DNA of 38,719 nt from Streptomyces sp. LUP47B (GCF_001746295.1 NZ_MJAH01000023.1:70979-109697); one strand, 5' to 3'. Counted from the stretch's first letter, positions 24,225-33,132 are shown. Numbers and translations are program-made. Notes: a model not told the origin generated them from the letters alone.

Positions 24225-24868
24225 GCCCAACCTGCTTCGGAACGAAGGTAGTTGAGGCGGACATGCCGCCTGCGCTCGTCGCCCTGGAAGAACTCCACCT
24301 CGTCCGGAAGCAGCCGGTACAGCGTCCAGGACGGCACCGGCACCTCCGGCTCGCGCTGCGCCCGCTCCCAGGCCTCCTCGGACACCCTCGCCAACTCCCC
24401 GAGCGAGCCCAGCACTTCGCTCTGCCGTCCGGTGAGCGCGGCGGCCAACGCGCCGGTCGAGCGGGCGTGCAGGTCGGCCTGGCCCTGCTCGGAGGGCGCG
24501 GCGCTCACCGGCCCCTTCACCCGCACCTGCCGGCCGAGGACCGGCCAGTAGAAGCCGAGGGCGGCGTACGGCCGTGCCGACAGGTGACCTCCCTTGCGGC
24601 TGTGGGAGTGGCTCGCGAAGGCCCAGCCGTCCTCGTCAGCGCCGTGCAGCATCACGGTGCGTACGTCGGGCCGGCCCTGCCCGTCCGCCGTAGCGAGGGA
24701 CATGGTGTGCGGCTCGGTCTGCCCGGCGGCCACCGCCTCCGCGAACCAGGTGGTGAAGAGCTCCAGCGGGGTGGCGGGCGCGGTCGCGGGGTCGAAGGAG
24801 GGCAGCGAGGTGACCTCCGGGTCCCACACCCGCAGCGACCTGAGCAGCTCGTGAAGATCGGTTGCCAT
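24203..24868 (-). CDS. Pyridoxamine 5'-phosphate oxidase-like protein (PdxH-like)
   Basis: A 221-residue split-barrel flavoprotein. Segments RTVMLHGADEDGWAFASHS, SRKGGHLSARPYAALGFYWP and LGRQVRVKGPVSA match the FMN-binding core of PdxH, and the C-terminal RLLPDEVEFFQGDERRRHVRL aligns with the PdxH dimerisation domain, although the classic RLHDR motif is changed to RRHVRL. True PdxH converts PNP/PMP to PLP with FMN; this could be that or a paralogue. It lies three bases after the stop of the upstream PNPOx-fold gene, so the two form an operon. Confidence 0.82.
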   Translation of the reverse strand: MATDLHELLRSLRVWDPEVTSLPSFDPATAPATPLELFTTWFAEAVAAGQTEPHTMSLATADGQGRPDVRTVMLHGADEDGWAFASHSHSRKGGHLSARPYAALGFYWPVLGRQVRVKGPVSAAPSEQGQADLHARSTGALAAALTGRQSEVLGSLGELARVSEEAWERAQREPEVPVPSWTLYRLLPDEVEFFQGDERRRHVRLNYLRSEAGWAQELLWP

Positions 24869-24871
24869 GCC

Positions 24872-25297
24872 TCAGACGGTACCGAGGTCGGACGTCACCC
24901 ACCTTTCGGGCCGCATCCGGAGGATCACCTGCTCGCCGTGGTTCTTGGCGGCGAACTCCACGTACCCGTCGACTTTCTCGGCCGGCAGGTAGCGGGCGGA
25001 GATCTCCCGGAGGTCTTCGACGGTGCCCGGCCGGGAGTCGACGACCGGCCCCTCCACGGACACGTACCGGATGGTGGGCTCGACGCGCTCGACGAGCAGG
25101 GAGAAGCGGCCGGCCGCCCGGATCAGTCCGTGCTTGCGGGAATCGCGCCCGGTCATGATCCAGATGTCACCACCGGGCGTGTACTGGTACCAGATCGGCA
25201 GAGCGAGCGGCGCGCGCCCCTCTCCGGCGTCGACCGCCAGCGCGGCGACATGCGGCTCGGCCAGGAACTGTTCACGTTGCTCACGAGTCAGGGCCAT
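24872..25297 (-). CDS. PNPOx-fold flavin/F420-dependent protein
   Basis: A 141-residue split-barrel protein of the pyridoxamine-phosphate-oxidase-like superfamily (FDOR type): LAVDAGEGRAPLALPIWYQYTPGGDIWIMTG and GLIRAAGRFSLLVERVEPTIRYVSVEGPV. Actinobacterial members often bind F420 or a flavin and reduce diverse substrates, but the cofactor cannot be read from sequence here. ATG 25297 was chosen over an in-frame start 21 bases upstream because the family begins near MALTREQREQFL. First gene of a two-gene operon with the PdxH-like gene. Confidence 0.82.
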   Translation of the reverse strand: MALTREQREQFLAEPHVAALAVDAGEGRAPLALPIWYQYTPGGDIWIMTGRDSRKHGLIRAAGRFSLLVERVEPTIRYVSVEGPVVDSRPGTVEDLREISARYLPAEKVDGYVEFAAKNHGEQVILRMRPERWVTSDLGTV

Positions 25298-25338
25298 ACA
25301 GTTCAGGGTACTTCGCACACTTGAGGGAGGGACGGCCG

Positions 25339-26664
25339 TTGAATCGCCTGTCCGGTACGGCAGTTGGCGCCGCCGGAGTACTTCTGCTCGCGTCCCTCGC
25401 CGCCTGCGACTCCACCACCACCGCCCATTCCTCCCTCACCGCCCCCGAGCTCTACTACCTGCGCCCCTACGGTGACAAAACCGGCCCGAAGGACAAGATG
25501 CCCTTCGCCGTGACGGCCGAGGACGGGAACGGGCCCGGGGTCCGCCGGCTCACGGTGGAGGTGGCGCCCGACGGACGGGACGTGGTCCGGCTGAAGAAGT
25601 ACGGCCCCTGCGAGGGCGACTCCGCGCATCTGACCTGCGAGGTCGACGGCGATTACAGCAACTGGGCGGACAACGCCCGTGCGCAGCCGCACGCGGTCAA
25701 GGGCGCGAAGGCCGGTGCCACGGCCGTCGTCCGGTACACGTACACCACGAAGAGCGGCAAAGAGCTCACCGCGCGGACCCGGTTCGTCGTCGGCGAGCCG
25801 GTCGTCGAGGCGGTGGCACCCGCGTACGCGAAGGATCCCCTGCGGCCCGGCTCCGAGCTGGTCTCCCCGCTCGTCGTGCGGAACACCGGCGAGGTGCCCG
25901 TCAAGGGGCTGGGGATCGCGATGACCGCCGGCGGGACGGAGTTCACGCAGGAATACGACAACTGCCGTTACCCCGAGCTGAGCAAGGGCCATCTCGCGGT
26001 GTGCGAGCTGCCCGAGGTGACCATCGACCCGGGAGAGACGCTCGTCGTCCGCCCCGCCATGAGACTGCGCGTCCCCACAGCGCAGATGTACCCCTCCTAC
26101 GGCCGCGACGTCTGGGCCCTGGACATGGGCCCGGGTCAATACCACAGCTACTCGAAGGGCGGCGAGCCCGGCGACGGACCCGACCTGGAGGCCGAGCCCA
26201 CCGCCGGCACCGAGGGCACCTTCGTCGGGGGCGGCGGATCCACCCAGCTCGTCGTCGACACCCACGCCGACTACCAGGTGTCCGACGTCGAACTGCGCGG
26301 CGCTCCCGGCACCCGGCGCACCTTCCGCATCGAGGTCACCAACAACGGGCCCGCCGACGCCGGCACCACGGCCGAGCTGGTCTTCGAGCCGCCCTTCGAG
26401 CTGACCGTGGTGAAGGAGCCCATGGAGGAGTACGACGACGGCGTCTACCGGGCGTACTGCGACAACAACGGCTTCACCTACACCTGCGAGGTACCCGACC
26501 TGAAGCCGGGACAGTCCCGTTCCTTCGAGTTCACGGCCGAACTCGGCGCCCCCGGCGAGGGCACCCTGAGCCTCCTGGAGAAGGACCCCTCCAGCCCGTG
26601 GGACGTGGGCCGCAGGGACCCGGACACCTCCAACGACAAGGCGACCATCAGAGTCGTGCATTAG
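25339..26664 (+). CDS. Secreted lipoprotein with repeated CARDB/DUF11-like domains
   Basis: A 441-residue exported protein. TTG 25339 follows GGAGGG and yields a lipoprotein signal, LLLASLAAC, with the modified Cys near residue 23. The body has two related immunoglobulin-like segments: about 125-240 (LVSPLVVRNTGEVPVKGLGIAM) and about 310-435 (RTFRIEVTNNGPADAGTTAELVFEPP), the latter typical of DUF11/CARDB domains. Paired cysteines occur in each (CRYPELSKGHLAVCE and CDNNGFTYTCE). It is likely a cell-surface protein of unknown role. It converges on the LuxR gene. Confidence 0.78.
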   Translation: MNRLSGTAVGAAGVLLLASLAACDSTTTAHSSLTAPELYYLRPYGDKTGPKDKMPFAVTAEDGNGPGVRRLTVEVAPDGRDVVRLKKYGPCEGDSAHLTCEVDGDYSNWADNARAQPHAVKGAKAGATAVVRYTYTTKSGKELTARTRFVVGEPVVEAVAPAYAKDPLRPGSELVSPLVVRNTGEVPVKGLGIAMTAGGTEFTQEYDNCRYPELSKGHLAVCELPEVTIDPGETLVVRPAMRLRVPTAQMYPSYGRDVWALDMGPGQYHSYSKGGEPGDGPDLEAEPTAGTEGTFVGGGGSTQLVVDTHADYQVSDVELRGAPGTRRTFRIEVTNNGPADAGTTAELVFEPPFELTVVKEPMEEYDDGVYRAYCDNNGFTYTCEVPDLKPGQSRSFEFTAELGAPGEGTLSLLEKDPSSPWDVGRRDPDTSNDKATIRVVH

Positions 26665-26689
26665 AAACCGGAAACGGCCGGTATCGCTG

Positions 26690-27691
26690 CTACACCCAGC
26701 CCCGCTGGGCAGCCCGCACGCCGAGCTGGAATCTGCTCGCCGCACCCAGCCGCTCCTGCAGCTCGCTCACCCGCCGGCGCAGGGTACGCAGACTCACTCC
26801 CAGATGGCGAGCCACGGCCTCGTCCTTCATTCCGGCCGCCAGCAGCCGGGTCAACGTCCTCTCGCTCTCGGAGAGCCCACCGTCGTCGACCGCCTGACCC
26901 AGCGGCGCGGCCTGCTGCCAGGCCAGTTCGAAGAGCTTCTGCAGGGCCTCGGTCACCGCCGAGTGCCACACCACGACGGCACAGTAGCCGCCGGCCGCGG
27001 AGGCGGTCAGCGGCAGCAGCGCCCGGCATCCGTCGACCACCAGCAGCTTGAGCGGCACGGAGGGCAACACCCGCGCCTGCTCGCCGAGTTCGACCATCCT
27101 GAAGGCGCGGGTCAGGATCTTCGGATCCTCCAGGCCGGTCGCCGAGTAGATCGCACGAGAGAGGATCCCGCGGCTGAGCAGATCGGCCTGGCGGTCCACC
27201 TGCGGACCGGCAGGGGCGAGATACGGCGGTGTGTCGAAAAGGCACACCTCGTGCTCCGCGCGCGCGTACATCTCCTCCAGGCGTGCCGCGATGGCGCCCT
27301 CGCCGGAGGCCACCTCGACCAGCCGGGACGGTTCCTCGCGCAGCAGTCCCGCCTCGTACGCGGTCGCCATCTCCTCGGCGGTGGCGGCCAGCAGCTCGGA
27401 CTCCGACTCACGCCGCCTGATCAGCGCGCGGATCGCCACCCGGGGGTCGACGGCTCTCAACCCGCCCATGGAGTCCGGTGGTTGCAGCAGCCCGAGCGTG
27501 AGCAGCCGGTTGCAGGCCTCACGGACCCGGCCCGGGGAGGCACCCGTCAGCAACGCCCAGCCGGCCGCGCCGGCGTCGGGTTGGTTGAGGATGGCCTGGT
27601 ACACCAGCTCGTCGAACGCGGAGACCCCCACCGCGGCCCAGGGGCTCGCGGCGGGGGTCTGCCCTGCCGTGTCGTACGCCGTGTTCACCAT
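26690..27691 (-). CDS. LuxR-type helix-turn-helix regulator
   Basis: A 333-residue protein with a C-terminal LuxR DNA-binding domain (about 272-330: LSESERTLTRLLAAGMKDEAVARHLGVSLRTLRRRVSELQERLGA) and an N-terminal TrmB-like winged-helix segment (DELVYQAILNQPDA, GWALLTGASPGRVREACNRLLTLGLL). The middle (about 120-250) resembles a phospholipase-D-like sensor region found in TrmB/LuxR hybrids of Streptomyces. No receiver domain, so activation is not by a kinase. It sits 100 bases downstream of the subtilase stop, same strand, with its own start at ATG 27691. Targets unknown. Confidence 0.85.
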   Translation of the reverse strand: MVNTAYDTAGQTPAASPWAAVGVSAFDELVYQAILNQPDAGAAGWALLTGASPGRVREACNRLLTLGLLQPPDSMGGLRAVDPRVAIRALIRRRESESELLAATAEEMATAYEAGLLREEPSRLVEVASGEGAIAARLEEMYARAEHEVCLFDTPPYLAPAGPQVDRQADLLSRGILSRAIYSATGLEDPKILTRAFRMVELGEQARVLPSVPLKLLVVDGCRALLPLTASAAGGYCAVVVWHSAVTEALQKLFELAWQQAAPLGQAVDDGGLSESERTLTRLLAAGMKDEAVARHLGVSLRTLRRRVSELQERLGAASRFQLGVRAAQRGWV

Positions 27692-27751
27692 GGCTCGGCA
27701 CGGTAGGCGATCTTTGTTAAGGCCGTTTGTCCCGGCCTGGGACGCCGTTCA

Positions 27752-27802
27752 CTTCAGGCCGTCTCCTTCAGGCCATCCATGTCGGTGCGACTACTTCAGG
27801 CC
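27752..27802. repeat. Short repeats with 14-base register
   Basis: CTTCAGGCC occurs at 27752, 27766 and 27794, at spacings of 14 and 28 bases. The last copy encodes part of the subtilase C-terminus (GLK, stop). The others lie in the gap before the LuxR gene. A small slippage product. Confidence 0.6.
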
Positions 27803-30800
27803 GAACGCCCGCAGCACGGTCTGGTCGACGGCGTTGCCGCTCCGGTCGGCGGCCCGTACGCGCAGGGACACGAACGCGGCGCCCTTCGGATGCTTGAGTT
27901 CCAGCTCGCCGCGTTTCACCTTCACCTCCTTCCAGGACGTGCCGTCGTCGTAGGAGACCCAGGCCTTCAGGCCACCGGCCGTGACGCCGCCCGACTGGTT
28001 ACGGACGGAGAGTCCGAGCTTCGACGTGTGCCTTGCTTCGGCACGGCCCAGGAGGTCGAGCCCGTGCACGTCGTAGTCGACCGAGAGCAGCGGCAGCGCC
28101 GTGGGCTGGTCCGTGTGCGCCGAGGCGAAGGACCACTCGGTGTGGGTGCCGGTGGAGTAGGCGGCCCAGTCGGCCGTGCGCCGGGCGTCGAGCACGAGGC
28201 GGTACGAGGTCTTCGCCGCCGGGACGTCGAAGGTGCCGATTCCGCCGAGCGCGGTGTCGCCGACCAGTTGTCCGTCCGCGTACAGCGTGCCCTTCGCGGT
28301 GTCCTGGACGTTGTCCACCGCCCCGTAGTGACCCGGCGTGGAGTCGCTCAACTCCGGGACTCCGAAGGTGAGTTTGTCGCCGGTGCGCTGGGAGAGGGCG
28401 TACTGCTCGCTGGTCGCCGGGCGGACCACCGGGCGCAGCCAGTCCTCGGTGGGCAGCCTGCCCGCCTTGTCGAAGGTCTGCAGGGAATCCCACTGCGGCC
28501 TGTTCGCCTTCGTGTCGGGATAGACGGCGTGCCAGATCCGGTTGTCGGAGACGTTGTAGTACTCGGTGCGCTCCGTGCCGAGCCGCACATTGTCGGTGGT
28601 CGCGATGTCGGTGCTCTGCCCGGGACGGAACCTGTACACGGCGTCCTTGCCGACCCGACCGGCCTTGTCCGCGTGGTAACGAACCGTCTGCTTCACCGTG
28701 TTGGAGCCGTTCAGGTTGTACGTCTGCCGGCCAGAGACGGCGCCTGTCTGCGTGAACATCACGCTGTACACGTACGGGCTGACCGCGGTGCCGTCCAGCT
28801 TCAGCGTGACCTTCTTCCCGCTCTTCAGCAGGGCTCCGAGCTTCGCGCCGTCCTCGCCGGTGGCGGTCATCAGCGGGATGGCCGCGCTCTTCACCCAGGA
28901 GATCCAGTACCCGGGCGTCTCGTGGTAGGCGAGGACGTAACCGGCTCCGGCCGCGGTCGCGTTGGCCAGTGCCTCGTCCGCCGTCGCACCGGCGGCCACC
29001 CGGACGACCGCCACCTTGCCCTTGACGTCGAGCCCCGCGAAGTCGGCCGCGCTGCCGCTGCCCGCGTCCACCGCCCGGACCGTGCGGTCACCGCTGAACT
29101 TCACCGGGAACCCGGTGGACGTCTGCGCGTAGTCGAGGGGCAGCGCGTACTTCTCGGGGCTGGTGACGCTTGCCGTCAGCTCCTTGGCGTACAGACGGAA
29201 CTTCGAGGAGAACTCGAGGGTGCCCTCGGTGACCTTCTCGGTGGGGGCCACGTAGACGTGGTCGGTCCACCAGCCCTGGCTGTAGGTAAGTCCCCAGGCG
29301 CCGCCCGGCCCTTCCCGCTTCCAGGTGGTGCTGAAGCCCTGGAACTCCGAGTCCTCCTTGGTCTTCGGCTTGATCTCGACCGCCGTGCGGGCGTCGAGGA
29401 CGACCTCGGTGTCCTTGTCGACCTTGATCTGCGGATCGCCGACGACCGAGGTGCTCATCTCCAGTCCGGCCGCGTCCCGCTGCGAGATCCAGGACGCCGT
29501 GGAGTACGTGCCGGCCGGCACCTTGAAGGTGTAGCCGCTGCCGATGAACCCGTACGTCTCGTACGCGCCGTTCAGTTCCTGCAGCGTGAAGATCGACGCC
29601 GAGGTGGACGGCTTGCCGTCCCGACCCACCAGCGACAGCTTCAGGTCGAAGGTCTTCGCCAGCTTCTCGAAGCCGACGGCGGTGGTGACCTGGACGCCGT
29701 CGGCGCTCGCGGTGATGTGGCCCGTGTACCGGCCCGTCGCCTCCTTGGCTGGGTCGACGGTGACGGCGACGGTGGCGGTGCCCTTCGCCGGGACGGTCAC
29801 GGTGTCCGCGTTCGGGGCGGCGTCGGGGAGCGACGAGGAGATCTTCAACTCCACCGCTTTGTCCGTGGTGTTGGTGTAGGTGAGGTCCTTGCTGTCGGTC
29901 TCGGTGTCGCTCGCCTCGAACGTGCCGAAACTCGACGCCGGCGTCGCGAAGACGCCCTGATTGACGGCCCGTACGGCGTCGACCCGGCCGTCACCCTGCT
30001 CGAACACGGAGTTGACGGTGTTCGTCTTCGCGGTGGTCGCGAGCGCCTGCTTGAGCTGCTGTCCCGTCCAGTCCGGATGGGCCTGCGCGACCAGCGCCGC
30101 GGCGCCCGCGACATGCGGCGTCGCCATGGACGTACCGCTCGACGTCGTGTAGTAGTCGTCGACCGGCGTGCCCATGGTGGTGCCGGCCGCGCGGGCCGCG
30201 GTGATGGCGGCGCCCGGAGCCGTGATCTCCGGCTTGACCGCGAAGTCGCCGATGCGCGGACCCCGGCTGGAGAACGAGGCCAGCTTGTCGGACTTGTCGA
30301 CCGCGCCGACCGTCAGCGCCGAGTCGGCGATGCCGGGGGTGCCGATGGTCTGCTCGGACGGGCCGGAGTTGCCCGCCGCGATCACGAAGAGGGTGCCGGT
30401 GGACGCGGACAGCTCGTCGACCGTCTCACTCAGCACGTCCGAGGGGCCGGACGCGTCACCGCCCAGCGACATCGACACGATCTTCGCGCCGGAGTGCGCG
30501 GCCCACTCCATGCCCGCGATGATCCAGGAGTCCTGGCCGCGGCCGTCGTTGCCCAGCACCTTGCCGACCAGCAGCTCCGCGCCCGGCGCCACACCCTTGC
30601 GCCTGCCGTCCGAGGCCGCGCCCGAGCCGACGATCGTGGACGCCACATGGGTGCCGTGACCGTGGCCGTCCTGCACCGCCTGGCCCGGCACGAAGCTCGT
30701 CGACTCGGCGATCTTCCCCGCGAGATCCGGGTGACCGGCGTCCACGCCCGTGTCCAGTACGGCGACCTTGACGCCCTTGCCGTCGTAGCCCGACTTCCAC

Positions 30801-31465
30801 ACCTCGGGCGCGCCGATCTGCGGCACGCTGACGTCGAGGGACGCCTCGACCTTGCCGTCGAGCCAGATCTTGTCGATGCCCTCGCCGAGCTGCCGCGCGG
30901 CCTTCGTGGTGGGTGCGGTGCCGAGCGCGGGGGCGATGTCCGCCCAGAAGGCGGTCGACTTCCGCGCGCTGAGCGAGGCGCCGTCGATCGTGGGCAGCCT
31001 GAGTATCCGGCGAGCGCCGTCGGGGGTCGCGTTGCCCTTCGTGTACGTCGCGATCACCGGGGTGTCGCCGGTCTTCGCATCGGCGTACCCCTGCTTCACC
31101 AACTGGGTGACGTTGAAGAGTGCCGGGTCGAGACGGCCCGCGTTCACGAGCGGGATCGCGTCCGACGGCAGGACACTGACCTCGCCGTCCTTCTCGCTGG
31201 ACAGGAAGGTGGCGGCCTCGCGGCCCTTGCCGCGCTGGACGTCGAGGGCGTACTTGCCGTCCGGCCCGGCGCTGAGGGACACGGTGTCACCGGTGATGAG
31301 GGTGACGGTCTGCGTACTCGTCGCACCGGTCCCGGCGCCGCTCCGTACGGGCGTGGATTCCGGTGCGGTGACCTGCGATCCGAAACCGGCCGCGGCGGGC
31401 GTGATCGCGCCCGTGAGCAGTCCGGCCGCTCCTGCCACGGCCCAGAAGGCGTGGTGTCTTCGCAT
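27791..31465 (-). CDS. Secreted S8-family subtilisin-like protease
   Basis: A 1224-residue exported serine protease. A Sec signal (MRRHHAFWAVAGAAGLLTGA, ending near AAAG) is followed by a propeptide to about 205. The peptidase S8 domain has Asp238 (VAVLDTGVDAGHPDL), His273 (GHGHGTHVAST), oxyanion Asn366 (VIAAGNSGP) and Ser446 (SSGTSMATPHVAG), so the triad is complete. The C-terminal 700 residues include FN3-like and PA-like segments (GKVAVVRVAAGATADEALANATAAGAG, about 815-840) and resemble other very large Streptomyces subtilases. ATG 31465 follows GGAGG. It acts outside the cell, probably in protein degradation. A strong hairpin lies upstream. Confidence 0.93.
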   Translation of the reverse strand: MRRHHAFWAVAGAAGLLTGAITPAAAGFGSQVTAPESTPVRSGAGTGATSTQTVTLITGDTVSLSAGPDGKYALDVQRGKGREAATFLSSEKDGEVSVLPSDAIPLVNAGRLDPALFNVTQLVKQGYADAKTGDTPVIATYTKGNATPDGARRILRLPTIDGASLSARKSTAFWADIAPALGTAPTTKAARQLGEGIDKIWLDGKVEASLDVSVPQIGAPEVWKSGYDGKGVKVAVLDTGVDAGHPDLAGKIAESTSFVPGQAVQDGHGHGTHVASTIVGSGAASDGRRKGVAPGAELLVGKVLGNDGRGQDSWIIAGMEWAAHSGAKIVSMSLGGDASGPSDVLSETVDELSASTGTLFVIAAGNSGPSEQTIGTPGIADSALTVGAVDKSDKLASFSSRGPRIGDFAVKPEITAPGAAITAARAAGTTMGTPVDDYYTTSSGTSMATPHVAGAAALVAQAHPDWTGQQLKQALATTAKTNTVNSVFEQGDGRVDAVRAVNQGVFATPASSFGTFEASDTETDSKDLTYTNTTDKAVELKISSSLPDAAPNADTVTVPAKGTATVAVTVDPAKEATGRYTGHITASADGVQVTTAVGFEKLAKTFDLKLSLVGRDGKPSTSASIFTLQELNGAYETYGFIGSGYTFKVPAGTYSTASWISQRDAAGLEMSTSVVGDPQIKVDKDTEVVLDARTAVEIKPKTKEDSEFQGFSTTWKREGPGGAWGLTYSQGWWTDHVYVAPTEKVTEGTLEFSSKFRLYAKELTASVTSPEKYALPLDYAQTSTGFPVKFSGDRTVRAVDAGSGSAADFAGLDVKGKVAVVRVAAGATADEALANATAAGAGYVLAYHETPGYWISWVKSAAIPLMTATGEDGAKLGALLKSGKKVTLKLDGTAVSPYVYSVMFTQTGAVSGRQTYNLNGSNTVKQTVRYHADKAGRVGKDAVYRFRPGQSTDIATTDNVRLGTERTEYYNVSDNRIWHAVYPDTKANRPQWDSLQTFDKAGRLPTEDWLRPVVRPATSEQYALSQRTGDKLTFGVPELSDSTPGHYGAVDNVQDTAKGTLYADGQLVGDTALGGIGTFDVPAAKTSYRLVLDARRTADWAAYSTGTHTEWSFASAHTDQPTALPLLSVDYDVHGLDLLGRAEARHTSKLGLSVRNQSGGVTAGGLKAWVSYDDGTSWKEVKVKRGELELKHPKGAAFVSLRVRAADRSGNAVDQTVLRAFGLK

Positions 31466-31566
31466 GGGTGGCGTCCTCCCCTGAACACTGACGACGCTTC
31501 CGGCCTGGTGAGCGGAAGCCAGTGCTCAGAGTGAGCGCTGCGCGGAAAGCGGCTCAAGGGAATCCT

Positions 31567-31600
31567 GTGGCCGAGGAGTGCCAATGCACCCTTCGGCCAC
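31567..31600. promoter_or_regulatory. Strong hairpin upstream of the subtilase
   Basis: GTGGCCGA (31567-31574) pairs perfectly with TCGGCCAC (31593-31600); inside, GTGC (31578-31581) pairs with GCAC (31586-31589) around a CAAT loop, separated by a small mismatched region. It lies 102 bases before the subtilase start and 61 bases from the IS630 end. It could be a terminator, a leader structure or a remnant of mobile DNA. Confidence 0.45.
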
Positions 31601-31660
31601 GGTGGTTGGCGGTCTTCGTAGACCCACTGATCAGGTGGGGGAGTTGCTCGTAGACGGCCC

Positions 31661-31685
31661 TACTGACTTCGGCTCGGCAGGGTGA
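31661..31685 (+). repeat. IS630 left terminal inverted repeat with TA
   Basis: TA at 31661-31662 followed by CTGACTTCGGCTCGGCAGGG and GTGA... to 31685. It differs from the right end at 36813-36835 at one position (G for T). Directly outside is CTCGTAGACGGCCC (31647-31660), which recurs outside the right end. Confidence 0.8.
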
Positions 31686-31737
31686 TCTTTGGCGATGTGC
31701 CTGTCGGGCCAGGGGTGCGGGCTGTGTTTCGTGCTGT

Positions 31738-31995
31738 GTGAGATATGCGGATGGGGGCGGGCTGACCGCTGCGGGACGGCAGCGTCGGGAGGCCGTACGG
31801 TGGCAGGCGGCTGTGCTGTTCGAGCAGAGGATCAAGCCGCTGGAGGTCGCCCAGTGCCTCAGAGTGAGCCGGGAGTCGGCCTACCAGTGGCATCAGCTGT
31901 GGCGGGACGGCGGGATCGAGGCCCTGGTATCGCGCGGGCCGAGCGGATCACGGTGCCGTCTGTCGCCGCGCTGCCTGGAGAAGCTCGCCGCGTAT
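31738..31995 (+). pseudogene. IS630-family transposase, N-terminal fragment
   Basis: From GTG 31738 the frame encodes the helix-turn-helix part of an IS630 transposase: GGGLTAAGRQRREAVR, QRIKPLEVAQCLRVSRES (HTH), AYQWHQLWRDGGIEALVSRG and RCRLSPRCLEKLAAY. Homology stops after LAAY (residue 86); normal transposases continue for over 250 residues to the DDE domain. The frame then continues into unrelated sequence to 32136. It lies 52 bases inside the left terminal repeat, the position expected for an intact element. Confidence 0.85.
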
Positions 31996-32180
31996 CAGTC
32001 CAGAGACCTCTGTTCCGCGCTTGGAGGGCTGTCCCTTCTGGAGCTGGACTCGGCCCGCGGCGGGCGCGTCCGCCTGCACGACGTCATCCGGCACCTTCTG
32101 CGCAGCCGCCTGGTGATGGAGGCGTGCAACGCGTAAATGGTGCGCTCGTCAACGCCGTTGCCGCGAGTTTGCCCCTGGCC
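31996..32180 (+). pseudogene. NB-ARC/STAND-like ATPase remnant, frameshifted
   Basis: In the frame continuing from the transposase fragment the sequence reads ALGGLSLLELDSARGGRVRLHDVIRHLLRSRL, which looks like the winged-helix end of an NB-ARC (STAND) ATPase. After a frameshift near 32110 the same homology continues in another frame as VQRVNGALVNAVAASLPLA. Neither a start, a P-loop nor repeats remain. Recognition is from family memory, so the family call is moderate. Confidence 0.5.
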
Positions 32181-32315
32181 GACCCCGCGACCTTCACCCG
32201 CCCCTGGTTCGGCTGGGGCGACGCCCTCTTCGCCGAGCTGCTCCTCGACCTCACAGGACGCTCGACGGCAGCCCTGCACCCTCGCCTGTCCACCACCCAA
32301 CCGCCCTCACGGTAA
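32181..32315 (+). pseudogene. Glycoside hydrolase family 125-like C-terminal remnant
   Basis: The frame ending at 32315 encodes DPATFTRPWFGWGDALFAEL followed by LLDLTGRS, resembling the C-terminus of GH125 exo-alpha-1,6-mannosidases (typically ...FTRPWFAWANSLF...). Only about 45 codons are left, with no catalytic residues. It joins directly to the NB-ARC-like scrap, so the region is a stack of deletion junctions. It ends 46 bases before the response regulator start. Confidence 0.5.
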
Positions 32316-32361
32316 GGACACTTCCGACCTCCCGGCGCCGGCGGTCGCTACGATCTGCGGC

Positions 32362-33132
32362 GTGTGCGCAAACATTGTGGTCGCCGAAGACGACGCGAAG
32401 CAGGCCGAACTGGTGCGCCGCTACCTGGAGCACGAGGGTCACGCCGTCACGGTCGTCGAGGACGGCCGGACGGCTCTCGAGACGGTCCGGCACCAGGAAC
32501 CCGACCTGGTCGTCCTCGACGTGATGATGCCCGGGGCCGACGGCCTCGACGTCGTACGGATCCTGCGCGCCGAACGCCGGGAGGTGCCGGTGCTGATGCT
32601 GACGGCCCGCAGCACCGAGGACGATCTGCTGCTCGGCCTCGACCTCGGCGCCGACGACTACATGACCAAGCCGTTCAGTCCGCGTGAACTCACCGCCCGG
32701 GTACGGACGTTGCTGCGCCGCAACCGGCGCGGCCCCGACCCGGCTCCGGCGACCGTACCCGCCTCCGCTCCCGCCTCGGAGCCCGAAGCGGCCCCGGACG
32801 ACGAGGTGTTGGCGGTCGGCGCGCTCAGGGTCGATCCCTTGCGGCACGAGGTGTCGGTCGCCGGGACGCCCGTCGACTGCACGCCCGGTGAGTTCCGTAT
32901 TCTCGCGGCGATGGCGGCCGAGCCCGGCCGGGTCTTCACCAGGGCACGGCTCCTGGACGAGCTGCACGGCTTCGACAAGTACATCAGCGGCCGGACCGTC
33001 GACGTGCACGTCATGAACCTGCGCAAGAAGATCGAGCGCGCCCCACGACGGCCGGCCCGCCTCATCACCGTCTTCGGCGTCGGCTACAAACTCACGGACC
33101 CCGCGAAGAACGTGCGCCATGCGTCGTCCTGA
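32362..33132 (+). CDS. OmpR-family response regulator
   Basis: A 256-residue two-domain regulator. Receiver: acidic pair Glu9-Asp10-Asp11, phosphoacceptor Asp53 (LVVLDVMMPG), Thr/Ala switch (LMLTARS) and Lys103 (MTKPFSP). A Pro/Ala-rich linker of about 30 residues leads to a winged-helix DNA-binding domain (TPGEFRILAAMAAEPGRVFTRARLL, ISGRTVDVHVMNLRKKIE). GTG 32362 was chosen because it gives the conventional start (ANIVVAEDD); the longer frame upstream is the GH125 scrap. It overlaps the kinase gene by 14 bases, so the two are a cognate pair. The probable target is the promoter at 35200-35317 and perhaps its own operon. Confidence 0.92.
   Translation: MCANIVVAEDDAKQAELVRRYLEHEGHAVTVVEDGRTALETVRHQEPDLVVLDVMMPGADGLDVVRILRAERREVPVLMLTARSTEDDLLLGLDLGADDYMTKPFSPRELTARVRTLLRRNRRGPDPAPATVPASAPASEPEAAPDDEVLAVGALRVDPLRHEVSVAGTPVDCTPGEFRILAAMAAEPGRVFTRARLLDELHGFDKYISGRTVDVHVMNLRKKIERAPRRPARLITVFGVGYKLTDPAKNVRHASS

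Noticed and set aside
27779..31534. A 1251-codon open frame antisense to the subtilase
   Set aside because: High third-position GC keeps the opposite frame open; the minus strand has a signal peptide and complete catalytic triad, while the plus-strand product is Arg/Gly/Val-rich with no domain.
32137..33132. Longer response regulator starting at 32137
   Set aside because: The extra N-terminus is the GH125-like scrap; the receiver domain begins at GTG 32362.
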